Assembly: GCA_003219215.1 (NCBI GenBank)
Contig: QHPY01000172.1
Coordinates: 1 to 36,949, forward strand
DNA length: 36,949 bases
Origin: Verrucomicrobiota bacterium
GTDB lineage: Bacteria; Verrucomicrobiota; Verrucomicrobiia; Chthoniobacterales; UBA10450
Direction of reading: 5' to 3'
Shown here: positions 7,261-15,361 of the stretch, one piece after another
How positions within the stretch are numbered: position 1 is the first letter of the stretch
Layout of the letters: each line of letters starts with the position of its first letter
The notes under the pieces: generated by a model
What the model was told of the DNA's origin: nothing
Seen by the model: the letters and a program-made list of their open reading frames with translations, nothing else
Databases searched by the model: none
Program-made: the position numbers and the translations under genes

Positions 7261-8397
7261 GTGCAGGACCTGTTCGAAGAGGAAGATGTCGATCCCTTGC
7301 TCGCCACGCATGTCGGAGTTGCAGCGGTTAACGAAGCTGCGCCGCTCGCTACGCGGATGCGACCGCGATCGCTCGAGGAATTCGTCGGCCAGGAGCATAT
7401 TCTCGGACCGGGAAAATTGCTTCGCCGTGCGATTGAAGCCGATCGTTTGCCATCGGTGATTTTGTCCGGGCCGCCGGGCACCGGAAAAACCACGCTCGCC
7501 CATATCATCGCCGATATGACGCACGCCAAGTTCGTTCGGCTGAGCGGCGTGGAAAGCAATGTGGCGGAAATGCGCCGCGTGATCGCGGGCGCGACCAATC
7601 GCACCCGCACTTCAGGGCAGAAAACCATTTTGTTCATCGACGAGATCCATCACTTCAACAAAGCGCAGCAGGACATTCTCCTTCCCGATGTCGAAAGCGG
7701 AAACCTGCGATTGATCGGCGCGACCACTTACAACCCGTTTTTCTACGTCAACAGCCCGCTCGTGTCGCGGTCGCAGGTTTTTCAACTCGAACCGCTCCGT
7801 GTCGAAGAACTTGAAGAACTAATCGATCGCGCGCTGGCCGACAAAAAACGCGGTCTCGGCAATTACAACGTTAAGATCGACAAGAACGCTCGCCTGCATC
7901 TAGCCAAATTAAGCGACGGCGATGCGCGGAAATGTTTAAACGCGCTTGAGATCGGCGTGATGACCACGCCGCCAGATTCGAAAGGCGTTATTCATTTTAC
8001 AATCGCGGTTGCGGAAGAAAGCATTCAGCAAAAGGCGATCGTGTACGATCGCGCGGGCGACGCGCACTATGACACGATCAGCGCGTTCATTAAGAGCATG
8101 GAAGACTTTCGTTTCATCGCGCGACGGATCGTCATTTTCGCCAGCGAAGACGTCGGCCTGGCCGACCCGGAAGCTTTACCGCTCGCCATCGCCACCCAAC
8201 AAGCAGTCGAATTCGTCGGCTTGCCCGAAGCGCGCATTCCGCTCGCGCACGCCACTGCCTACATGTGCCGCGCCAACAAAAGCCGCGAAGCTTACGATGC
8301 GTTAAACGAAGCGACCGAAAAAATCGAAGCTGAACAAACCAAACGCGTCCCGGAAAACCTCAAGAACAAACACTTTCCGGTAAATCCGGAACGCTGA
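7261..8397 (+). CDS. rarA: Replication-associated recombination protein A (MgsA/RarA AAA+ ATPase), shortened
   Basis: Clamp-loader-like AAA+ ATPase acting at stalled replication forks. 378 aa from a GTG start; typical members are about 430-450. Walker A GPPGTGKTT, Walker B ILFIDEIHHFNKAQQD, sensor 1 GATTYNP and the sensor 2 region SDGDARKCLNALE are all present. Two parts are missing. After residue 280 the conserved helix normally lying between AFIKSM and DPRFIARR is absent (about 20 residues; here KSMEDFRFIARR). The C-terminus stops at KHFPVNPER, without the usual final 60-70 residues. The reading frame is intact. The gene is divergent from comEC, with 130 bp between the starts. Confidence 0.9.
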   Translation: MQDLFEEEDVDPLLATHVGVAAVNEAAPLATRMRPRSLEEFVGQEHILGPGKLLRRAIEADRLPSVILSGPPGTGKTTLAHIIADMTHAKFVRLSGVESNVAEMRRVIAGATNRTRTSGQKTILFIDEIHHFNKAQQDILLPDVESGNLRLIGATTYNPFFYVNSPLVSRSQVFQLEPLRVEELEELIDRALADKKRGLGNYNVKIDKNARLHLAKLSDGDARKCLNALEIGVMTTPPDSKGVIHFTIAVAEESIQQKAIVYDRAGDAHYDTISAFIKSMEDFRFIARRIVIFASEDVGLADPEALPLAIATQQAVEFVGLPEARIPLAHATAYMCRANKSREAYDALNEATEKIEAEQTKRVPENLKNKHFPVNPER

Positions 8398-8423
8398 CGG
8401 TACGATCGCACGAGTGACTATGG

Positions 8424-9290
8424 TCAGGCTTGCGTGAAAGCGATTCCGTGCTGGTTCAAAAAAACCACGATCTCAGAAACGTATGCGGCAGCTCCTGCAT
8501 TCAAGAATTGATGCTCTACGAATTTTTTTGCGTTTACCTCAACCTCTGGACTGAAACCTAGCGCCAGATGCTGAGTCCGACTTTGGAGACCCCAAACTAC
8601 GCCATTCACGTCGAACCAAGGACCTCCGCTTTGTCCGCGTAAACCAGGACTCGACATTTCGACAAACTTAACTGTGCGTGCTTTGTCTGGCGCCTCCAAA
8701 TTAATATAACGCGTCAGGATTCCGTCTAAGGGGTAACGGACAAAGTTTACAGGATCATTAATTACGAAGCTCGACGACGCTGGATCAAATTGTGTTTTAA
8801 ATTCGTGGAATGGAAAACCTAATTTGCATAACGAAGTTCCTTGGGGCAGTTCAGTGTTTGGGTTTCCAAATCGCGGGAATTGTTGGTCCGGCGGCAAATT
8901 GAGATTATCGAGCTTGACAGCAGCCAAGTCAGCAAGTCCATCAACGTGATACAATCCAGCAGTAACATTTGGGCCCCACAGATATGACACGTTAGAAATC
9001 CAATTCGGGTCAAAGCCGAGGGCGCGGATTTTCTTTTGCTTTTTACCTTTCGGAAGCGTGTGATCGGCTTCAATTGCAGCTCGCGCCGCCACATATGCTT
9101 GGTATTTTGGGTTATCGTCGTTGAATTTAAGCAACGCCTGTAGCGCATGGCCCGCAGTCAACACCCACCCGTCGGCGTTCAGGAGGATATAGCTGCCGCA
9201 GCCAGTTTCCACTCTTCCGGAATGCAACCGGGTAGATATTAATGCCGCCCGAGTAAATTTAGCTGCTTCGCTGACAGCACTTGCAAACAT
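8424..9290 (-). CDS. Trypsin-like serine protease, cytoplasmic or non-classically placed
   Basis: 288 aa with a chymotrypsin-fold triad: His48 in VLTAGHAL, Asp121 in DLAAVKLD and Ser221 in GQSGGPW. No signal peptide, membrane segment or PDZ domain is seen, so it is not a typical DegP/HtrA protein. A lysine-rich insert (KGKKQKKIRA, about 81-90) lies between His and Asp. The gene looks richer in A+T and uses different codons from its neighbours, which hints at recent acquisition. The start is the ATG at 9290; a TTG directly before it is also in frame. It converges with rarA and lies 30 bp beyond the 3' end of fabF on the same strand. Substrate unknown. Confidence 0.78.
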   Translation of the reverse strand: MFASAVSEAAKFTRAALISTRLHSGRVETGCGSYILLNADGWVLTAGHALQALLKFNDDNPKYQAYVAARAAIEADHTLPKGKKQKKIRALGFDPNWISNVSYLWGPNVTAGLYHVDGLADLAAVKLDNLNLPPDQQFPRFGNPNTELPQGTSLCKLGFPFHEFKTQFDPASSSFVINDPVNFVRYPLDGILTRYINLEAPDKARTVKFVEMSSPGLRGQSGGPWFDVNGVVWGLQSRTQHLALGFSPEVEVNAKKFVEHQFLNAGAAAYVSEIVVFLNQHGIAFTQA

Positions 9291-9320
9291 CAATTCTGGG
9301 GGATACGACTCAACAGCGTA

Positions 9321-10568
9321 TCACTCTTCAAACGCCGTCGCGACGAGAGTGGCGTTGTGGCCGCCGAAGCCGAATGAATTGTTCATGACGACGCGCACTT
9401 TCTTTTCTTTCGCTTTGTTGGCGGTGTAATCGAGGTCGCAGAGTGGGTCGGGATTTTCCAGATTGATCGTCGGCGGAATGACGCCGTCGCGGATCGCTAA
9501 TGCGCAGGCAGCCATTTCCATTGCGCCGGCGCCGCCTAACAAATGGCCGGTCATGGACTTGGTCGCGCTGATGGAAACCTTGGCTTGCTCGCCAAAAACT
9601 TTTTTAATCGCCTTCGTTTCACTGATGTCGCCGAGACCGGTCGAAGTGGCGTGGGCGTTAATGTAATCGACATCGCTCGGCGAAATTTTCGCGTGCTCGA
9701 GCGCCAATTGCATGGCCCGCGCGGCGCCTCCGCCATCCTCCGGCGGCGCAGTCATGTGATAGGCGTCCGCCGAAAGTCCGTAGCCAGTGAGCTCGCAATA
9801 AATTTTCGCGCCGCGCTTCTTAGCGTGTTCAAGCTCTTCTACGATGGCAATGCCGGCGCCTTCGCTTATGACGAAACCGTCACGGGCGCGATCGAACGGG
9901 CGCGACGCGCGCTCCGGTTGGTCATTGCGCTTGCTGAGCGCTTTCATCGCGGAAAAACCGGCGAGACCAAGTTCGACGATCGCCGCTTCGGAACCGCCGG
10001 CCACAAAAATATCGGCGTCGCCGAATTTAATCATGCGCCACGATTCGCCGATCGAGTTATTGGAAGTCGCACAAGCGGTGACGATGCACATATTCGGGCC
10101 GCGCAATCCGAATTCCATCGAGATAACGCCGCTGGCCATGTTGCTGATCAGCATTGGAATGGTGAAGGCGGAGACGCGTTGCGGCCCTTTGTTCATCAAC
10201 GCGCTGAATTGGTCTTCCAGCGTTTTCAGCCCGCCGATGCCGCTGCTAACGATCACGCCGAAGCGATCGCGATTGACCTTCTCCAGGTCGAGGCCGCTAT
10301 CCCGGATCGACATCTTGGCCGCAGCCATCGATAACTGAACAAAACGATCGGTCCGCCGGACGTCTTTGGCGTTGTTGAAAAAGTTTTTTGGATCAAAGTC
10401 GTGCACTTCACCGCCGATTTTGCAATCGTAGTTCGCCGTGTCGAAGGCTTGAATCCGGCCAATGCCGCTTTTACCTTCAACGAGATTTTTCCAAAACGTC
10501 TCGAGATCATTTCCGATGGGCGTGATAACACCGAGGCCTGTGATGACGACTCTGCGTTCGCTGTTCAT
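9321..10568 (-). CDS. fabF: 3-oxoacyl-[acyl-carrier-protein] synthase II
   Basis: Condensing enzyme of type II fatty acid synthesis; extends acyl-ACP with malonyl-ACP in the cytoplasm. 415 aa, full length. The triad is visible: Cys166 in TACATSNNS, His in NAHATST and His in SMTGHLLGG. The C-terminal glycine-rich SFGFGGHN is intact. ATG start at 10568. It is the last gene of a leftward series behind guaB3, separated by a 74-bp inverted-repeat region. No acyl carrier protein gene is adjacent. Confidence 0.95.
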   Translation of the reverse strand: MNSERRVVITGLGVITPIGNDLETFWKNLVEGKSGIGRIQAFDTANYDCKIGGEVHDFDPKNFFNNAKDVRRTDRFVQLSMAAAKMSIRDSGLDLEKVNRDRFGVIVSSGIGGLKTLEDQFSALMNKGPQRVSAFTIPMLISNMASGVISMEFGLRGPNMCIVTACATSNNSIGESWRMIKFGDADIFVAGGSEAAIVELGLAGFSAMKALSKRNDQPERASRPFDRARDGFVISEGAGIAIVEELEHAKKRGAKIYCELTGYGLSADAYHMTAPPEDGGGAARAMQLALEHAKISPSDVDYINAHATSTGLGDISETKAIKKVFGEQAKVSISATKSMTGHLLGGAGAMEMAACALAIRDGVIPPTINLENPDPLCDLDYTANKAKEKKVRVVMNNSFGFGGHNATLVATAFEE

Positions 10569-10574
10569 TGAGTG

Positions 10575-10638
10575 ATTTAGCGATTTGGTGAATGAGCGAT
10601 TGAAATCATTAAATCACTAAATCGCTCAATCGCTAAAT
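10575..10638. repeat. Imperfect inverted repeat between guaB3 and fabF
   Basis: ATTTAGCGATT (10575-10585) is an exact inverted match of AATCGCTAAAT (10628-10638). Inside it, GAGCGATT (about 10594-10601) pairs with AATCGCTC (about 10619-10626). The whole is A+T-rich and made of repeated AATCGCT-like units. It could fold into a long hairpin at the guaB3 3' end, acting as an attenuator or RNA stabiliser. There is no clear T-run, so a standard terminator is not certain. Confidence 0.6.
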
Positions 10639-10642
10639 TCTT

Positions 10643-11821
10643 CTAGCTCGTGCCCATGCCGACGCTTTGCACGGCTTGGAAAAGTTTCCCTTCGGTTTTG
10701 ATCGATGGGGCGATGATGATCTCGGTCTGCTGAAACTCGGCAATGTTGCGCGCGCCAACGTTGCCCATGCAAGTCGTGATCGCGCCGACCAGATTCTGAC
10801 TTCCATCGTCAACTTCGGCAGGACCGAAAAGGATTTGTTTCAACGGACCGGTGGTACCGACCTTGATCCGCGTACCGCGCGGAAGATTTACATGCGGCGT
10901 AGCCATGCCCCAATGATAACCGGAGCCGGGCGCTTCCTGAGCACGAGCGAACGCGCTGCCGACCATGACGGCATCTGCGCCACAAGCGAGCGCTTTGCAA
11001 ACGTCGCCGCCTTTGCTCATGCCGCCATCGGTGATGATCGGAACGTAACGCGATGTCTTTTTGAAATAAGCGTCGCGGGCGGCTGCGCAATCGACCGTGG
11101 CAGTGACCTGCGGCACGCCGAGTCCAAGCACGCCGCGCGAGGTGCAGGCTGCGCCGGGTCCGACACCAACAAGCACGCCAGCTGGGCCGCATTCCATAAT
11201 TTCGAAAGTGACGTCATAACCAACAGTGTTTCCGACGATCACTGGAATGCGCATGTCGGCGCAAAATTTTGTGAGATCGAGCGATTTGTACTCGCTGGAA
11301 AGGTGGCGCGCGGTCGAGACCGTGCTTTGGACGACATAAACCTCTGCGCCCGCTTCCTGCGCGATCGGACCAAACTCAGCCGCCCGCTGCGGAATCGAAC
11401 TGACGGCGGCGATCCCGCCTTCATCTTTGATTTGTTTCACGCGCGCTGCGATCAAATCGGGGTGGACCGGTTCCTGATAAATTCGTTGCAGCAGCGAAGT
11501 GACTTCAGATTTCTCGGTTTCGACAACCTTTTGGAGAACTTCCTGCGGACTTTTGTAGCGTGTTTGGACGCCTTCGAGATTCAGAACAGCCAGACCGCCG
11601 AGTTTGCTCATGGCGACGGCGAAACGAACATCGACGACTCCATCCATCGCGCTCGCCAGGATCGGAATTTTTAACTCCAGGGGGTCGGCATTCTTGCGGG
11701 GCAGACGAAAACGGATGTCGACTTCGTTTGGATTAATCGTGACGCGTCCCGGCACGAGCGCGATCTCGTCGAACCCGTAGGTCACGCGCGCTTTTCGATT
11801 TCGGCCAATCCACATTCCCAT
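10643..11821 (-). CDS. GuaB3-family IMP dehydrogenase-related protein
   Basis: 392 aa TIM-barrel protein of the IMPDH/GMP reductase superfamily. It has no CBS (Bateman) domains, which fits the GuaB3 group rather than classical GuaB. The catalytic loop reads GVGPGAACTSRGVLG, with the conserved Cys. ITDGGMSKGGDVCKALACGA is the phosphate-binding segment. PILASAMDGVVD near the N-terminus matches the usual PxxxAPMD region. The true reaction of GuaB3 proteins is less settled than that of GuaB, so I give no symbol. Start ATG 11821. It follows the zinc-ribbon gene by 2 bp, so co-transcription is likely. Confidence 0.85.
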   Translation of the reverse strand: MGMWIGRNRKARVTYGFDEIALVPGRVTINPNEVDIRFRLPRKNADPLELKIPILASAMDGVVDVRFAVAMSKLGGLAVLNLEGVQTRYKSPQEVLQKVVETEKSEVTSLLQRIYQEPVHPDLIAARVKQIKDEGGIAAVSSIPQRAAEFGPIAQEAGAEVYVVQSTVSTARHLSSEYKSLDLTKFCADMRIPVIVGNTVGYDVTFEIMECGPAGVLVGVGPGAACTSRGVLGLGVPQVTATVDCAAARDAYFKKTSRYVPIITDGGMSKGGDVCKALACGADAVMVGSAFARAQEAPGSGYHWGMATPHVNLPRGTRIKVGTTGPLKQILFGPAEVDDGSQNLVGAITTCMGNVGARNIAEFQQTEIIIAPSIKTEGKLFQAVQSVGMGTS

Positions 11822-11823
11822 AA

Positions 11824-12063
11824 TTAAATCTGCTCCAATCTAAATCTTTCGTTCAAACTGCCGCAACGCGGACAGCGTGGGAGTAACGTCGCCGTTCGAT
11901 CTTCAAACTCGAACGCGCAAATCACGCACCGTAACCGGTAGCGCAATGCACGTCGCTCACGCCGGCGCCGATTCCACTCAGCTACTATCCAGAGAAGGAA
12001 AATCGTGGCAAGGGAAAGGAGCAGATAAATTATGACCAGCGCGGCCAGACTGACTCGAATCAC
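11824..12063 (-). CDS. Small membrane protein with a zinc ribbon
   Basis: 79 aa. One N-terminal membrane helix (about 5-28) is followed by an Arg-rich stretch and a four-cysteine ribbon: CVIC and CPRC, 20 residues apart. It starts at GTG 12063, whose bases overlap the tonB stop by 4 bp (GTGA), so translation is probably coupled. The ribbon should face the cytoplasm by the positive-inside rule. Function unknown. Confidence 0.7.
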   Translation of the reverse strand: MIRVSLAALVIIYLLLSLATIFLLWIVAEWNRRRRERRALRYRLRCVICAFEFEDRTATLLPRCPRCGSLNERFRLEQI

Positions 12064-12887
12064 GGCGCGCCCGGTGACGATTTTGCGCTCGGCTGCGCAA
12101 TATCATTTCCCCACTCGATCGTGGCGATTCCCCAAACGAGCGATTCGCCGTTCGATGTCGATCCTTCGACTTTGCTCCCGCTTCCGTCCAGACTACTGCG
12201 GGCAAACAAGACAGGCCTTCCAGGAAAACGGCAGAGCGCGAGATATTCTCTCGCCTGCTCGTCCAAAACAGCATCGCCGGATGAGATCAACCGGAAACAA
12301 TAAACAACCGCGCCTTGTCGATCGACGCCGATCCGAAATTGGGCATTTTGTGCCGGCTCGTGAGTGGAGGCTTTGAAATCTGTCGGGGCAAACTTCGGCT
12401 GGCCGAGTCGATCGAGTTCGTTTGAAAAAGTCACTTTGGTCGGGACCACCCCGATCGGGTTCGCCGGAGGTCGAAGTGATGCAGGGACTGGCCCGGGTGT
12501 TTGTGCGCTCGGAATCCGAAGATCGACCGTCAACGGCGGTGCTTCTTTCAGCGCCGGTTCACTGGCGGAATAAGAGGGAATGTGTTCGACTTTCCCGATT
12601 TCGCGGCGGCGCATGTAGGGCGGCCTTCTCGTGGTTGAAACGAGAGCGGGATCTTCCGCGTCAAGCCAGCGTAACAGCGTAACAGCCTGTTCCGAATTCG
12701 CGCCGATCAGATTCACTCGTTTCGGCGCCGGCGTCAGCGAAACAGTTGATGGATAAACAATTTGGAAAAGATAAAAACCTGCCGCGTGCGCCGCCAACGA
12801 GACAATGAGAAAACCAGTTATCGCGAGATTGCGCCGGCGTGGCGCGTCCCAGTTGAATAGCAACGGCGCCGTGATCGAAGCATTCAT
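12060..12887 (-). CDS. TonB-like energy transducer
   Basis: 275 aa. It has a short cytoplasmic N-terminus, one membrane helix (about 23-45), a proline-rich middle (about 100-160) and a C-terminal domain with FRIGVDRQGAVVYC and DEQAREYLALCRF, resembling the TonB/TolA C-terminal fold. With ExbB and ExbD it would pass proton-motive energy to outer-membrane receptors. Similarity to classical TonB is weak, and a TolA-like role is possible. It overlaps exbD by 4 bp (ATGA). Confidence 0.75.
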   Translation of the reverse strand: MNASITAPLLFNWDAPRRRNLAITGFLIVSLAAHAAGFYLFQIVYPSTVSLTPAPKRVNLIGANSEQAVTLLRWLDAEDPALVSTTRRPPYMRRREIGKVEHIPSYSASEPALKEAPPLTVDLRIPSAQTPGPVPASLRPPANPIGVVPTKVTFSNELDRLGQPKFAPTDFKASTHEPAQNAQFRIGVDRQGAVVYCFRLISSGDAVLDEQAREYLALCRFPGRPVLFARSSLDGSGSKVEGSTSNGESLVWGIATIEWGNDIAQPSAKSSPGAP

Positions 12888-13288
12888 TTCGGCGGAGCGC
12901 CCGCCAATGAAACCGATGAGATTCCATGTTCGAGCGCCGCATTGGTCACGGCGACGACCAACTCGTACGGCGTCTGGCGGTCCGCCTTAATAATAATGGA
13001 GCGATTTTCGCCCTTGGCCACATCGAGCAACGGCCCGAGCCGCTCGAGCGAGAGCCTTTGGTCGCGAAAATAAATCGCCGGGACCGCGCCGCCGGTGATG
13101 CTAATGATTTGTTGATTCTGCTGCGCGCCGAGCAGGAACGGCGAGGCTGGCGCCGAAACGGCGATCCCCGGTTGGAAAACAAAGTTCGAACTCAACAGCA
13201 GGAAAAAGATGAGCAGAAACACGACATCGATTAATGGGAACACGACTAGCCAGCCGAAATTATATTCCTTGGTGCGGCTGAGCTTCAT
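12884..13288 (-). CDS. exbD: ExbD/TolR-family transport protein
   Basis: 134 aa. One N-terminal helix carries the key aspartate in PLIDVVFLLIFFLL, the proton-path residue of ExbD/TolR proteins. A periplasmic domain follows, with IIIKADRQTPYELVV as the typical conserved strand-helix. It works with ExbB and the TonB-like protein encoded next to it. It overlaps tonB by 4 bp and lies 68 bp after exbB. Confidence 0.9.
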   Translation of the reverse strand: MKLSRTKEYNFGWLVVFPLIDVVFLLIFFLLLSSNFVFQPGIAVSAPASPFLLGAQQNQQIISITGGAVPAIYFRDQRLSLERLGPLLDVAKGENRSIIIKADRQTPYELVVAVTNAALEHGISSVSLAGAPPK

Positions 13289-13356
13289 ACTTGTGCACCG
13301 TCATTGTCGATCTTGCGATTGTTCGCCACGGCGAATCCGTCCTTTGGCGGACCGAT

Positions 13357-14040
13357 CTAACGATCGCGATGCGCTTCCCGCGAACTTGTCAGTGTTTCGG
13401 GCGATTGCTGAAAACTGATGATGCCAGTGAGCGCTTCGCTGTCCTTCAACATGTGCACGATCTCGATGCCGGCGCGCTCCATTTCGTGCAACATCGTATT
13501 CACCCGCGACGAAAGATAACTGTAAGCGACGAACGTCGGCGCGGCCACGACAAGGCCGGCCGCGGTAGTAAGCAGACTTTTGTAAATGCCGCCGGAAAGT
13601 TCAGTCACAGTCGCGTAGCCGCCGTGGGAAGCGATCGTTCCGAAGGCATCAATCATTCCGGAAACGGTTCCGAGCAGGCCAAGTAAGGGCGCGAGAAAAG
13701 CCAGCGTCGCCAAAACGCCAAGAAAGCGTTCGAGCTTCGGAACCTCCAGCTGCCCCGCTTCCTGCACAATTTCACGCAGCTCCGATCGGGACATGTCGTG
13801 TCGAAGAAGCGCAGAATGAATAACGCGCGCGACCGGGCCGGGGGTGCCGGCCGATTCGTGTAACGCTTCGGCGAAATTCCGGCGTTGGACCAAATTCGAA
13901 AGTCCTTTTAGGAATTCGCCGACGTGGATGGTAGCGCGATGCAAATAGAAAAAGCGCTCAGCGAAGACAGCGATGGCGATAATGCTGCAGGCCAGAATCG
14001 GCCACATGAGCAGTCCGCCCTTTTGGATGTAGTCAATCAT
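13357..14040 (-). CDS. exbB: ExbB/TolQ/MotA-family proton channel
   Basis: 227 aa with three membrane helices: an N-terminal one (about 10-28) and two flanking a loop in the C-terminal half. The conserved stretch LAPLLGLLGTVSGMIDAF and the later LLTTAAGLVVAAPTFVAY are the family signature. It forms the proton channel that powers the TonB-like protein. Start ATG 14040, with AGAAGG about eight bases upstream; an upstream in-frame start at 14079 adds a basic stretch and is less likely. First gene of the leftward set. Confidence 0.92.
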   Translation of the reverse strand: MIDYIQKGGLLMWPILACSIIAIAVFAERFFYLHRATIHVGEFLKGLSNLVQRRNFAEALHESAGTPGPVARVIHSALLRHDMSRSELREIVQEAGQLEVPKLERFLGVLATLAFLAPLLGLLGTVSGMIDAFGTIASHGGYATVTELSGGIYKSLLTTAAGLVVAAPTFVAYSYLSSRVNTMLHEMERAGIEIVHMLKDSEALTGIISFQQSPETLTSSREAHRDR

Positions 14041-14113
14041 GGGGGTTACCTTCTTAGCTCTTTTTCGGAGCGGGAGCAAGCTACCGTGGATCTAATTCTG
14101 TTCGCAATTTCCG

Positions 14114-14172
14114 CCTCACCTCTATCCTCTCCCTCAGGGAGAGGAGTACGCGAAGAGCCAGCTGCGGGTTGA
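14114..14172. repeat. Intergenic palindromic repeat, copy A
   Basis: Core CCTCTCCCTCAGGGAGAGG (14126-14144) is a 9-bp stem with a one-base centre. Flanking CCTCACCTCTATCCTC, GCGAAG and GGGTTG match the element at 35036-35098. It lies between exbB and the YD-like protein gene. The outer right arm is decayed compared with the other copy. This type of element resembles REP-like repeats. Confidence 0.75.
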
Positions 14173-14188
14173 CTCACAACGTTCGAAA

Positions 14189-14692
14189 CTATTTCGCGAG
14201 CGCATGACGAGGTTTGGAGGACGCCGTAGGTGTCGGAGAAGCTACGCCCGAGAGTAACTTGCCAGTCGGATCGAAAACTGAGTAGCCGATCTGTTTCCCC
14301 TTTGAATCGTACTTGTAGACAATCTTGTTGATGACTGCGTCGTCTTTTCCGAGGTGCGTCTCTTCTTCGAGCCGGCCGGCCGCATCATATTTGTATACGC
14401 TTTTGAACAGGAACCTTCCGTCCGGTCCGAAGACAACCCCGCTGACGAATCGTCCGGCGTCACCGATCTGATAAACGATTTTGCCGCGCGGTTTTCCGTT
14501 GGGATCAGTCGTGGTCGCGATTCCTTCATGCTTCGCATTGTCGAACTGATAAATGGTGCGCGAGCCGTCGGCATTCAGCGTGACCCTCACTCGAACAGCG
14601 TCGTTTGGGCTGGTCGCCGGCGTTTGCGCGATGATCGGCAGAGTCGAAGGCAGAGCGATCGCGAGAAATAGTAAAAGTGAGTTGGGCACCAT
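14189..14692 (-). CDS. Secreted protein with short YD-like repeats, unknown function
   Basis: 167 aa. A signal peptide (about 1-23, ending near AQT) is followed by repeating strand-turn units: YQFDNAKHEG, YQIGDAGRF, FGPDGRFLF, YKYDAAGRLEE, YKYDSKGKQIGY, VFDPTGKLL. These resemble the YD repeats of RHS-type proteins, in miniature. The tail is Ser/Thr/Pro-rich. The start is taken at ATG 14692 because the signal peptide begins there. It is divergent from mraZ. No catalytic motif was seen. Confidence 0.7.
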   Translation of the reverse strand: MVPNSLLLFLAIALPSTLPIIAQTPATSPNDAVRVRVTLNADGSRTIYQFDNAKHEGIATTTDPNGKPRGKIVYQIGDAGRFVSGVVFGPDGRFLFKSVYKYDAAGRLEEETHLGKDDAVINKIVYKYDSKGKQIGYSVFDPTGKLLSGVASPTPTASSKPRHALAK

Positions 14693-14753
14693 TATTCGAG
14701 ATGCGGAGTTTAAATGAACAAAAACGGGCGGCAAAGCGGGCAATTAATTTTTA

Positions 14754-14782
14754 TTGACGGCTGGCACGGAAGGTGGTTAAAA
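14754..14782 (+). promoter_or_regulatory. Candidate promoter of the dcw cluster
   Basis: TTGACG (14754-14759) matches the -35 consensus at 5 of 6. After 17 bp, TTAAAA (14777-14782) is a weak -10. A better-looking -10, TAGAAT (14799-14804), lacks a good -35 at the right distance. Both -10 candidates overlap the MraZ boxes, which suits repression. Confidence 0.4.
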
Positions 14783-14806
14783 GTGGGGAAAAGTGGGTTA
14801 GAATGG
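14773..14806 (+). promoter_or_regulatory. MraZ operator: GTGG boxes at 10-bp spacing
   Basis: GTGG occurs at 14773, 14783 and 14793, followed by a weaker ATGG at 14803, each exactly 10 bp apart. Two boxes sit in AAAAGTGGG context, matching the AAAGTGG-type and TGGGN5 repeats known for MraZ in other bacteria. The array lies 20 bp upstream of the mraZ ATG, so MraZ probably represses its own cluster. Confidence 0.85.
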
Positions 14807-14825
14807 AACACTTCTCCACCCGCCA

Positions 14826-15275
14826 ATGCATACGTCCGACCAACGCTTCTACGCCGGCGAGTTTCGTCACTCCATTGACGAGAAAAATCGAATCACCATT
14901 CCCGCGCGCTGGCGGCGCGGTGACACCGAGGAATTCATCATTCTTCCGGAAGCGACTCACCAATTTCTTTTGGTCATGTCGCCTGAAGAATTTTCTCGTA
15001 TGAGTGGTGCCGCCGAATCGGATCCGAATGTTTCCGCGCGCGATCGGCGCATTTTTTTCCGTCAACTCCACTCTCGCGCGCAGCATGGCGCAGCCGATAA
15101 ACAAGGCCGCCTCGTTTTGCCGGAAGATCTTTGCAAAAAAGTTGAATTGAAGGGCGAGGTCGTGCTGGTGGGGGGCCGCGGCCGTTTTGAAATTTGGAAT
15201 TTGCAGCGGCGGAAGCGCGCTCAGGAGGAAGAGACGCCCACTTATCAGCACGTCGCCAACGTCATTGGTTTGTAA
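14826..15275 (+). CDS. mraZ: Transcriptional regulator MraZ
   Basis: 149 aa. Two SpoVT/AbrB-like halves: FRHSIDEKNRITIPARWR near the N-terminus and AADKQGRLVLPEDL near residue 90, each with the family DxKGR-like core (here DEKNR and DKQGR). MraZ forms ring-shaped oligomers and binds direct repeats upstream of its own gene, which are present at 14773-14806. First gene of the dcw cluster. Start ATG 14826. Confidence 0.95.
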   Translation: MHTSDQRFYAGEFRHSIDEKNRITIPARWRRGDTEEFIILPEATHQFLLVMSPEEFSRMSGAAESDPNVSARDRRIFFRQLHSRAQHGAADKQGRLVLPEDLCKKVELKGEVVLVGGRGRFEIWNLQRRKRAQEEETPTYQHVANVIGL

Positions 15276-15303
15276 TCAACCCCATTATGAAGGCATTATT
15301 ATT

Positions 15304-15336
15304 TGAGCGGCCAGTTTGGTTTGCGACCGGGCCGCT
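15304..15336. repeat. Hairpin between mraZ and rsmH
   Basis: GAGCGGCC and GGCCGCTC form an 8-bp perfect stem with a loop of about 17 bases. No T-run follows, so it may be a processing or attenuation site rather than a full terminator. Its presence supports the later rsmH start at 15362. Confidence 0.5.
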
Positions 15337-15361
15337 CGTTTGGGAAGAAGAGCCGCAGGAA

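Noticed and set aside
9543-11674. Long + strand open frames of 263 and 335 codons
   Set aside because: They lie opposite fabF and guaB3, which have complete family motifs; the long antisense frames come from GC-rich codon structure.
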